Below are positions 1 through 4,782 of a stretch of 5,163 nucleotides of DNA, piece after piece. Position 1 is the stretch's first letter. Every line of letters begins with the position of its first letter. The translations under genes and the position numbers were made by a program. Below the pieces are notes generated by a model, which worked only from the letters and a program-made list of their open reading frames with translations, did no database searches and was not told the origin of the DNA. This DNA is from Phycisphaerae bacterium (GTDB lineage: Bacteria; Planctomycetota; Phycisphaerae; Sedimentisphaerales; Anaerobacaceae), in the NCBI GenBank assembly GCA_030602845.1, contig JAUVYZ010000171.1, forward strand, positions 1 through 5,163, read 5' to 3'.

Positions 1-31
1 AAAATGCTGGGACAAAAAGCCCTAACATCAT
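1..31 (-). CDS. Possible 5' end of a gene running off the left edge
   Basis: On the minus strand two consecutive ATG codons (29-31 and 26-28) follow an AAGGTGG Shine-Dalgarno-like stretch at 35-41. An in-frame TGA at 41-43 closes the frame upstream, so translation would have to begin at one of these ATGs. Only about ten residues are visible (MMLGLFVPAF), hydrophobic in character, which is too few to name a family. An AT-rich region with a TATAAT box lies upstream at 131-136. The call rests only on start-site context and could be chance. Confidence 0.35.
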   Translation of the reverse strand, partial: MMLGLFVPAF

Positions 32-78
32 TTTCCACCTTCAATGGCCGCTATCCTCTTATTGTGAGTTGCGCCCAG

Positions 79-96
79 TGCTAACAAAAGTTAGCA
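79..96. promoter_or_regulatory. Perfect 7-bp dyad, possible operator or leader hairpin
   Basis: TGCTAAC (79-85) and GTTAGCA (90-96) form a perfect inverted repeat separated by AAAA. It lies between the TATAAT box at 131-136 and the candidate left-edge start codon, that is, in the presumed 5' leader. It could be a protein-binding dyad or a small RNA hairpin. No T-tract follows on either strand, so it is not an intrinsic terminator. Confidence 0.3.
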
Positions 97-130
97 ATGA
101 AAGTTTGGTATTTACTTGTCAATTTTTACC

Positions 131-136
131 ATTATA
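131..136 (-). promoter_or_regulatory. Putative -10 box for the left-edge gene
   Basis: A perfect TATAAT reads on the minus strand in an AT-rich stretch, about 100 bases before the candidate ATG at 29-31. No good -35 hexamer sits 16-18 bases upstream. The -10 overlaps one arm of a TAGCAA (135-140) / TTGCTA (153-158) inverted repeat, so a regulator could compete with polymerase here. A consensus TTGACA also occurs on the minus strand at 117-122 but has no matching -10. Confidence 0.25.
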
Positions 137-188
137 GCAACTGTTTTTACAATTGCTACAAAAATCTCAATAATTCTCAAAGTTTTTT

Positions 189-391
189 TCAGGGCTTATC
201 AACTATGCCCTCAATCAACTCGACCAGCCTCAATACTATATGCTTTCCTTCTGGTGAGAACATCGGCCAGGCCTTAATGAGCCGTTGCAGGTCTGGATTA
301 TCCTGCAACAATTTGGCAACTTTTTCCTTTTCAGATTTACTGCTTTGCTGGTCTGTTTTCGTAACTCTTTTGTTTTCAGGGGTTTGCGTAG
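189..391 (-). pseudogene. C-terminal remnant, probably of a tyrosine-type integrase, abutting the tRNA 3' end
   Basis: An open minus-strand frame of about 65 codons starts immediately after the tRNA and ends at a TGA (189-191). It encodes a charged linker and then a segment reading DNPDLQRLIKAWPMF followed by an amphipathic helix. From memory, similar tails (Asp-x-Asp-Leu, then Ala-Trp-Pro, then a hydrophobic helix) occur at the C-termini of planctomycete site-specific integrases; this could not be searched here. There is no ATG or GTG at the beginning of the tail. The frame stays open only through the tRNA, whose translation gives the familiar spurious RLEQWTHNPLVVGSNP peptide. I read it as the left-over 3' end of an integrase from an element that used this tRNA. 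Alternatives are a short gene starting at an internal TTG, or an unrelated small protein. Confidence 0.45.
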
Positions 392-464
392 TGGGCCCGG
401 TAGGATTCGAACCTACGACCAATGGATTATGAGTCCACTGCTCTAACCGCTGAGCTACGGGCCC
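392..464 (-). tRNA. tRNA with CAU anticodon, probably tRNA-Ile2 (lysidine type)
   Basis: The reverse strand folds into a complete 73-nt cloverleaf. The acceptor is GGGCCCG/CGGGCCC, the D stem GCTC/GAGC, the anticodon stem GTGGA/TCCAT around loop CTCATAA, the variable loop TGGTC, and the T arm GTAGG-TTCGAAT-CCTAC; the discriminator is A73. CCA is not encoded. A CAU anticodon fits initiator Met, elongator Met or Ile2. The first pair is G1-C72, unlike the mismatch usual in bacterial initiators. The C4-G69 and C5-G68 pairs are the acceptor features that TilS recognises in E. coli tRNA-Ile2, and the GACTCATAATC...TGGTC context also resembles Ile2. After C34 is changed to lysidine such a tRNA reads AUA codons. 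The tRNA call is very secure; Ile2 versus elongator Met is likely but not proven. Confidence 0.95.
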
Positions 465-477
465 TGATTTTACACTC

Positions 478-506
478 ACTTTACATTCCAGTGGCAAGTA
501 TTGCAA
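478..506 (-). promoter_or_regulatory. Putative sigma-70-like promoter of the tRNA gene
   Basis: On the minus strand TTGCAA (501-506) and TAAAGT (478-483) are separated by exactly 17 bases, each matching consensus at 4 of 6 positions. The expected start of transcription falls a few bases before the tRNA 5' end at 464. The position is right but the boxes are only moderate matches. Confidence 0.35.
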
Positions 507-669
507 GAAAATTCAACGCAAGCCGCCCCAACATTTTGGCCTGCGCCAAATCCTTATCCGCAAAGCATAAAAAGGTAGAACAGCTTGGCAGCAGAAGTGG
601 TGGTATTTGGCCAAGCACAGAGAGTAATTACGGACATCGGGGCGGGACCCCATTTTGCAATACGTCGCA

Positions 670-697
670 CCTGTGCCTGCGCAACCGCAGGTGCAGG
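670..697. other. Strong 12-bp hairpin in the gap between purQ remnant and tRNA
   Basis: CCTGTGCCTGCG (670-681) pairs with CGCAGGTGCAGG (686-697) over 12 base pairs, two of them G-T, with a CAAC loop. It lies 20 bases past the stop of the purQ fragment on the minus strand. Neither strand has a T-tract after the stem, so it is not a canonical intrinsic terminator. It sits in a locally GC-rich patch (about 635-720) flanked by AT-richer DNA and may be a dispersed repeat or a structural remnant. The rest of 465-717 shows no convincing gene. Confidence 0.45.
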
Positions 698-717
698 CAA
701 AGTGAGAACCCCTGCCG

Positions 718-918
718 TCAGAAGTTTTTTTGTATGAGCTTGACGGCGTTGTTGAAGATTGTCATTCCGTCGCCGTCCTGTTTGTTTTTTAAGTGGGACC
801 AGTGTGGTTGCTGAGTGGGCCGAACGCGTCTTTCCGGATGGGGCATAAGTCCCAGGACCCTGCCGGTCGTATCGGTTAGGCCGGACCGATTAAAAACCTC
901 GAAACGCCATTGCCTCAC
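718..918 (-). pseudogene. purQ: 5'-truncated purQ: C-terminal fragment of phosphoribosylformylglycinamidine synthase glutaminase subunit
   Basis: This 66-codon frame carries the end of a class I glutamine amidotransferase of the PurQ/FGAM synthase type. From about residue 14 it reads LTDTTGRVLGLMPHPERR, containing the MPHPE block that supplies the His and Glu of the catalytic triad. It continues with a TQQPHW segment, a GDGMTIFNNAV block and the natural C-terminus. Intact PurQ has over 200 residues; the N-terminal part with the nucleophilic Cys is absent, because the sequence upstream is the end of tyrA. Residues 1-12 do not look like PurQ. A GTG at 916-918 overlaps the tyrA TGA as GTGA, so the piece could be translated by coupling, but it cannot be a working glutaminase. 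I infer a deletion or rearrangement that joined tyrA to the 3' end of a purQ gene. Whether an intact purQ exists elsewhere cannot be seen here. Confidence 0.8.
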
Positions 919-1790
919 GATATTAATTCTTTCTTTTTTATTTTGTAATTTATCAGTGTGGCGCGTTTGTTTCTTGCCTTCTGGAGCAGGCTTTCGATTT
1001 GTTTTTTATTCTGGCTTTTGATTGCTTTTTTTAGCTTCAGTAGTTCGGCGATGATTTTATCGATTCCTCTGGTGGTATTGGCGGTGTTTGTCAACAGTAC
1101 GTCGGCCCAGATGTTAGCTGGTCCCGATGCTATTCTCGATGTATCTATAAAGCCCTTTCCGGCAAATTTCAGTTCTTCGCTCTTACTGGAATTTATCAAT
1201 GCCGCCGCTGCTATATGCGGCAGATGGCTTATATTTGCAAAGATTCTATCGTGCTCGGCCGGTGTCATTAACTTCACAGAGCAGCCGAGCGCCGACCAGA
1301 ATCTCTTAAGTGTTTGCACCGCCCGGCGGTTGGTCTTTTTCGTCGTCGTCAAAATGCAGGTGGCTCGGTCAAACAAATCGTCTCTGGCGAATTCCACGCC
1401 CCTCTGTTCTGAGCCGGCAATTGGATGAGAGCCGACGTAGTGGACAGTTTTCGGCAGCCTCCTGGCTGCCCAGCGGTGAGGCAGAACTTTTGTCGAGCCG
1501 ACATCAGTAACAATACAGCCTCTTGGCAATGCATCCCCGATTTGGCTAAAGATTTTCTCAAATGTACATATAGGCGTGGCCAGAATGACAAGGTCTGCCT
1601 CAGATACACTCTGGCTTAGACAATCTACGATTTCGGTTGCGACCCCCAATTGTCGAGCTTTTCGACGGGTAGCAGGGCGGTGGGTGTGGCCTACCGTCTT
1701 TACGCCGAAAAGGGAGCGTAAAACCGTTAAAGTTATTGAGCCGCCTAAAAGGCCAAGCCCTATCACTGTTATTTGCCTTAACTCTTTCAA
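915..1790 (-). CDS. tyrA: Prephenate dehydrogenase (TyrA family)
   Basis: The product oxidatively decarboxylates prephenate to 4-hydroxyphenylpyruvate with NAD(P)+ in tyrosine synthesis (or arogenate to tyrosine in some relatives) in the cytoplasm. Numbering from the TTG start, an N-terminal Rossmann nucleotide-binding motif GLGLLGGS lies at about 11-18, then LVILATP (about 67-73), DVGSTK (96-101), the substrate-loop block GSHPIAGSE (120-128), HDRIFANISHLPH (180-192) and GFIDTSRIASGPANIW (213-228). These are in family order, and about 291 residues is normal for a monofunctional enzyme; no ACT or chorismate mutase domain is present. I chose TTG at 1788-1790 because AAGG lies 8 bases upstream and homologues begin shortly before the Rossmann strand. 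An upstream GTG at 1815-1817 (300 residues) has no ribosome binding site. A promoter at 1837-1863 drives it divergently from accA. Its stop overlaps a purQ remnant. Prephenate versus arogenate preference cannot be read off here. Confidence 0.92.
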   Translation of the reverse strand: MKELRQITVIGLGLLGGSITLTVLRSLFGVKTVGHTHRPATRRKARQLGVATEIVDCLSQSVSEADLVILATPICTFEKIFSQIGDALPRGCIVTDVGSTKVLPHRWAARRLPKTVHYVGSHPIAGSEQRGVEFARDDLFDRATCILTTTKKTNRRAVQTLKRFWSALGCSVKLMTPAEHDRIFANISHLPHIAAAALINSSKSEELKFAGKGFIDTSRIASGPANIWADVLLTNTANTTRGIDKIIAELLKLKKAIKSQNKKQIESLLQKARNKRATLINYKIKKKELIS

Positions 1791-1836
1791 AATAAAGACC
1801 TTATAGAAATACACCACAAAATGGATTCTGCTAAAA

Positions 1837-1863
1837 AGTATAGTAAGCTATCGCAGATGTCAA
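1837..1863 (-). promoter_or_regulatory. Putative tyrA promoter
   Basis: The minus strand has a consensus TTGACA (1858-1863) followed after 15 bases by TATACT (1837-1842, 5 of 6 matches). The spacer is two bases shorter than ideal. A run of A residues on the minus strand immediately upstream (T-tract 1864-1870 on the plus strand) could act as an UP-like element. Transcription would begin near 1830, leaving a leader of about 40 bases before the TTG start of tyrA. Confidence 0.45.
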
Positions 1864-1872
1864 TTTTTTTCT

Positions 1873-1900
1873 TTGATTTATGTTGCTAAAATGTTAGTAT
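1873..1900 (+). promoter_or_regulatory. Putative accA promoter, weak
   Basis: TTGATT (1873-1878) and TAGTAT (1895-1900) are separated by 16 bases, each matching consensus at 4 of 6 positions. The site lies back to back with the tyrA promoter. Transcription from it would give a leader of roughly 100 bases that passes through the terminator-like hairpin at 1951-1981. The spacer and -10 contain an imperfect dyad, TGCTAA-AATG-TTAGTA (1884-1899). Confidence 0.3.
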
Positions 1901-1950
1901 GCCGACTTAGAGATAAACGGGCCAACGGATATGGCAAAGGAAAAGGACGT

Positions 1951-1981
1951 CCCGCCCGACGTTTGTGGGCAGGGTTTTTTT
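1951..1981 (+). terminator. Intrinsic-terminator-like hairpin in the accA leader (possible attenuator)
   Basis: CCCGCCC (1951-1957) pairs with GGGCAGGG (1967-1974) as a 7-bp all-GC stem with one bulged A and a 9-base loop, followed at once by seven T (1975-1981). This is the layout of a Rho-independent terminator on the plus strand. No plus-strand gene ends upstream; it lies 26 bases before the accA ATG and downstream of the likely promoter, so premature termination (attenuation) of accA is the natural reading. GGGC at 1919-1922 could pair with the left arm as an antiterminator, but that is speculative. Confidence 0.5.
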
Positions 1982-2007
1982 GTGAACATTTTCGTCGTGG
2001 GCATAAT

Positions 2008-3084
2008 ATGCCGGATGATAAAAATAAATTCAGAGATGGCGACCATCTCGATTTTGAAGAAAAAGTAGCCGACCTCGATCGCCAGATGAATGAGCTGCGC
2101 AGGCTCAGTTCAGTCAAAGGCATTGACTATTCTGCTGAGATTCGCCGCTTACAAAGAGAGCAGGTTACTGAGCTAAAACGAATCTATTCAAATCTGACCG
2201 CCTGGCAAACCGTTCAGGTGGCACGTCATCCGAAAAGACCTTTGCTCAATGATTATCTTAACCTGATGGTAAAGGATTTCCGCGAGCTGCACGGCGATAG
2301 ATGCTTCGGCGACGACCGTGCAATCATAACGGGATTTGGGCAGATAGGCAGAGAGAAGGTATTGGTTGTCGGTCAAAACAAGGGTAAAAACACAAAGGAA
2401 AAGGTCGTCTGCAACTTCGGATGCGCCAACCCCGAAGGTTATCGCAAGGCGCTAATCAAAATGAAATTCGCTGAAAAGTATGGCATTCCTGTCGTTACAC
2501 TCATTGACACGCCGGGCGCCTATCCGGGCATTGGGGCTGAAGAGCGGGGCCAGGCCCGGGCAATAGCCGCCAATCTACTGGAGATGTCACGTTTAAGGGT
2601 GCCGATAGTTTGTATATGTATTGGTGAGGGCGGCTCAGGCGGCGCTCTCGGTATAGGCGTAGGTGACCGGCTGGCAATGCTTGAGTTCGCATATTATTCA
2701 GTGATATCGCCTGAGGGCTGTGCCGCAATTCTCTGGCGCGACGGCTCACAGGCCGCCCACGCCGCCGAGGCACTTAAATTGACAAGCAAGGATTTGTATA
2801 AGATGGAGCTGGTTGACGCAGTTATTCCCGAACCGCTCGGCGGCGCACATCGCAACGTTCACGACACCGTTTATAATGTCGAGAAATATATTGTCAAAAC
2901 ACTGCGGGACCTGAAACGCACAAAAATCGAAAACCTGCTTGAGAACAGATACAAAAAATTGCGCTCAATAGGCACCAGTCCCGCGGAAAAGCTTCGCCGC
3001 AAAACCCAGGCCGGCAGAGAGAGGGTAAAGGCAGCGATGGAAGCCATCCCCAAAAAACCAAAACCCGTCCCCGCCAAGGTTTGA
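2008..3084 (+). CDS. accA: Acetyl-CoA carboxylase carboxyltransferase subunit alpha
   Basis: AccA pairs with AccD to move the carboxyl group from biotin on AccB to acetyl-CoA, making malonyl-CoA, the committed step of fatty acid synthesis, in the cytoplasm. The 358-residue product begins with a charged coiled-coil-like region (about 14-60) rich in Glu, Arg and Leu, as in AccA. The crotonase-like fold follows: ELHGDR (93-98), GQNKG (122-126), DTPGAYPGIGAEERGQ (167-182), GEGGSGGALGIGVGDR (206-221) and the SPEGCAAILWRD block (234-245), all closely matching E. coli AccA. A Lys/Arg/Pro-rich C-terminal tail makes it somewhat longer than the roughly 319 residues of E. coli. The ATG at 2008 is chosen because the family N-terminus begins just after it; the frame stays open upstream to 1873 (with an ATG at 1891), but that part is Arg/Gly-rich and contains the leader hairpin. 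No strong ribosome binding site precedes 2008. accD is not in the window. Confidence 0.96.
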   Translation: MPDDKNKFRDGDHLDFEEKVADLDRQMNELRRLSSVKGIDYSAEIRRLQREQVTELKRIYSNLTAWQTVQVARHPKRPLLNDYLNLMVKDFRELHGDRCFGDDRAIITGFGQIGREKVLVVGQNKGKNTKEKVVCNFGCANPEGYRKALIKMKFAEKYGIPVVTLIDTPGAYPGIGAEERGQARAIAANLLEMSRLRVPIVCICIGEGGSGGALGIGVGDRLAMLEFAYYSVISPEGCAAILWRDGSQAAHAAEALKLTSKDLYKMELVDAVIPEPLGGAHRNVHDTVYNVEKYIVKTLRDLKRTKIENLLENRYKKLRSIGTSPAEKLRRKTQAGRERVKAAMEAIPKKPKPVPAKV

Positions 3085-3094
3085 CAACGCCGTA

Positions 3095-3113
3095 CCGCCC
3101 CTCCGAGGGGCGG
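3095..3113 (+). terminator. GC palindrome after accA, possible weak terminator
   Basis: CCGCCCCT (3095-3102) and AGGGGCGG (3106-3113) form a perfect 8-bp stem with a CCG loop, ten bases after the accA stop. The next bases (GGTAAATATC) contain no T-tract, so it is not a standard intrinsic terminator. It may mark the 3' end of the accA transcript, slow polymerase, or be a REP-like dispersed palindrome. Confidence 0.35.
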
Positions 3114-3172
3114 GGTAAATATCTTCGCAGCTCTTGGCCTCGAAAAGGGTGAATAGATACAACTTTTTTTTT

Positions 3173-3177
3173 AAGGA
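3173..3177 (+). promoter_or_regulatory. Ribosome binding site of the sulfatase gene
   Basis: AAGGA sits 7 bases before the ATG at 3185, directly after a run of eight or more T. It decides the start in favour of 3185 over the in-frame codon at 3134, and places the twin-arginine motif near residue 26, a normal position. Confidence 0.75.
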
Positions 3178-3184
3178 CAGTGTT

Positions 3185-4738
3185 ATGTCAGATAAAAAAG
3201 AAACCACGGCAAAAGAAAAATCTTCCCACACACGACAGAAGGATAAAAACTTATTAACGAGAAGGGGTTTTATTGGAACAGTAGCCGGAATGGGCGCGGC
3301 GGGTTTGCTCACCGGCGGTGCAAAGAAGCCGAAAGAGAAGGAATCAAAAATGCCCATCTGGTCGGGAGATTTAAAGACCGCCGCAAAGCAGGCCCCCCGC
3401 ATTCCCGGGACCTCAAAACCCAACGGGCTTAATATGATTGTAATTATTGCAGATACCTGGCGGGCCGACCATCTTGGCTGTTATGGCAGTACCCGTATAA
3501 AAACACCTTATCTCGATAAGTTTGCAAAAGAGAGCGTATTGTTCGCTGACGCCGATGCGGAAGGACTGCCCACCATTCCCTGCCGAAGGGTATATCACAC
3601 GGGAAAGAGCGTCCTTCCTGAATCGAAGTGGGAGCCCCTCGGCAAGGATGATGTTACTTTCGCCGAAATTCTACAGAAACATGGTGTTATAACCGGTTTT
3701 ATTGTTGACACGTATCATCATTTCAAGCCGGATTACAATTTTCATCGAGGATTCGATTCCTGGCAGTGGGTTCGTGGGCAGGAGACTGATAGATGGAAAA
3801 GTGGCCCGAAGGAAAACTTTGACCCGAAAAAGCATATGCCCGCTCATTTATGGAACAACCGCTATGACGCAAATATGCGCCAATACTTGATGAACACACA
3901 GGACAGAAAGAGCGAGGAAGATTACTTCTGTGCCCAATCCTGCAGCGCAGCTATGAATTGGCTTCGGCAAAATGCCAATAGTAAATCGTTTATGCTCTGG
4001 ATTGATATGTTCGACCCTCACGAGCCGTGGGATGCTCCTCCGGAATTTCAGAAAATCTATCGCAAAGAATACCCGTATGAAAGATATTTATTTGGATATG
4101 GAGTCAGGGTCAAGGACGTACGTTCCGACGATTTACCCGTTATCAAAGACCTTTATGCAGCGGAGGTAACATTCAGTGATTACTGTATTGGCCGCCTTTT
4201 GAAAAGGGTTGAAGAGATGGGGCTGATGGATAATACAATTATCGTGTTTTCGACAGACCACGGCACCCACCTCGGCGAACAGGGCTGTGTACAGAAAACT
4301 CCCGCTCTTCTTAATGCCTGTGTTACTCAAATTCCATTAATTATAAAACATCCCGATAAAAAGTTTGCTGGAAAGCGTATTAAAGGACTCGTCGGTGCCG
4401 TCGATTTTATGTCCACGTTCCTTCCACTGCTCGGAATCGATGATTACAAGAATATGGATGGCGAAAATATGTGGAAGCTGGTAACGGGCCAGGTTCCGTC
4501 GATACACGATAATGTTTACACCGTTTTTAATAGATTTGGAGCAATACACAATTTGGATTGGCACTATTTCCAGAACATCAGGGGCAAAGACCGGGGTAAA
4601 GGGCCTTGCCTTTACAACTTAAAGAACGACCCGAAGCAGACCGGAAATGTTGTTAAGGAATTTCCCGAAGTAGCGAAACGGTTGAGAAACAAACTCCAGA
4701 AACATCTTAAGATTGAAATACCTCCTTTCAAATTGTGA
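3185..4738 (+). CDS. Tat-exported sulfatase-family hydrolase with Thr at the formylglycine position
   Basis: This 517-residue protein belongs to the sulfatase branch of the alkaline phosphatase superfamily. A twin-arginine signal (LTRRGFIG, Arg26-Arg27, then a Gly/Ala-rich hydrophobic stretch to about 45) predicts folded export through Tat; no lipobox Cys is seen. The domain opens with IVIIADTWRADHLGCYG (about 85-101; Asp90 likely a metal ligand), continues with DMFDPHEPW (274-282) and STDHG (356-360, Asp358/His359), and has Lys371 in the usual later position. Where sulfatases have Cys/Ser-x-Pro-x-Arg, this one has Thr130-Ile-Pro-Cys-Arg134, followed by HTGK. Formylglycine therefore cannot form at the normal site; Thr may act as a nucleophile as in phosphodiesterase relatives, so sulfate-ester specificity is not assured. 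The ATG at 3185 is chosen because AAGGA lies 7 bases upstream; the frame extends to 3134 without support. A pseudopilin-like gene follows 44 bases later. Substrate unknown; a polysaccharide ester is plausible but inferred. Confidence 0.9.
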   Translation: MSDKKETTAKEKSSHTRQKDKNLLTRRGFIGTVAGMGAAGLLTGGAKKPKEKESKMPIWSGDLKTAAKQAPRIPGTSKPNGLNMIVIIADTWRADHLGCYGSTRIKTPYLDKFAKESVLFADADAEGLPTIPCRRVYHTGKSVLPESKWEPLGKDDVTFAEILQKHGVITGFIVDTYHHFKPDYNFHRGFDSWQWVRGQETDRWKSGPKENFDPKKHMPAHLWNNRYDANMRQYLMNTQDRKSEEDYFCAQSCSAAMNWLRQNANSKSFMLWIDMFDPHEPWDAPPEFQKIYRKEYPYERYLFGYGVRVKDVRSDDLPVIKDLYAAEVTFSDYCIGRLLKRVEEMGLMDNTIIVFSTDHGTHLGEQGCVQKTPALLNACVTQIPLIIKHPDKKFAGKRIKGLVGAVDFMSTFLPLLGIDDYKNMDGENMWKLVTGQVPSIHDNVYTVFNRFGAIHNLDWHYFQNIRGKDRGKGPCLYNLKNDPKQTGNVVKEFPEVAKRLRNKLQKHLKIEIPPFKL

Positions 4739-4782
4739 ATTATGATTTTGTAAATCTTTCTGCAGAACACCGCGATACGATT

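Noticed and set aside
191..216. AGGGC/GCCCT inverted repeat with 11-base loop near a T-tract, as a terminator
   Set aside because: The T run (183-189) precedes the stem on the plus strand, so transcripts on either strand lack a U-tract after the hairpin.
97..432. 111-codon plus-strand frame ending in VGFEPTTNGL
   Set aside because: The end is the well-known spurious translation of a tRNA complement, and the rest is antisense to the integrase-like tail and AT-rich leader.
573..736. Short plus-strand frame with a TTG start candidate near 579, containing the stretches AAEVVVFGQAQRVITD and RTCACATAGAGKVRTP
   Set aside because: It looks somewhat protein-like and might be the tail of a repeat-borne gene, but it lacks an ATG and a ribosome binding site, is under 55 codons, and overlaps the purQ fragment end to end. 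Not enough to call.
422..814. 130-codon plus-strand frame with a helix-turn-helix-like stretch (ASIARKFNASRPNILACAKS)
   Set aside because: It starts inside the tRNA on the opposite strand, crosses the GC-rich hairpin and ends antisense to the purQ fragment. Composition turns Cys/Arg-rich and there is no ribosome binding site, so the similarity is most likely chance.
958..1428. Hydrophobic 156-codon plus-strand frame inside tyrA
   Set aside because: It is the complement of a strongly supported prephenate dehydrogenase with all family motifs; the frame is a shadow.
3134..3163. TTGGCC with an 18-base spacer and TACAAC as a sulfatase promoter
   Set aside because: Both boxes are poor matches and the spacing is not ideal; not distinguishable from chance.
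2965..3423. 152-codon minus-strand frame across the accA end and the sulfatase start
   Set aside because: It is antisense to the C-terminus of AccA and the Tat signal region, both well supported, and shows no recognisable domain.
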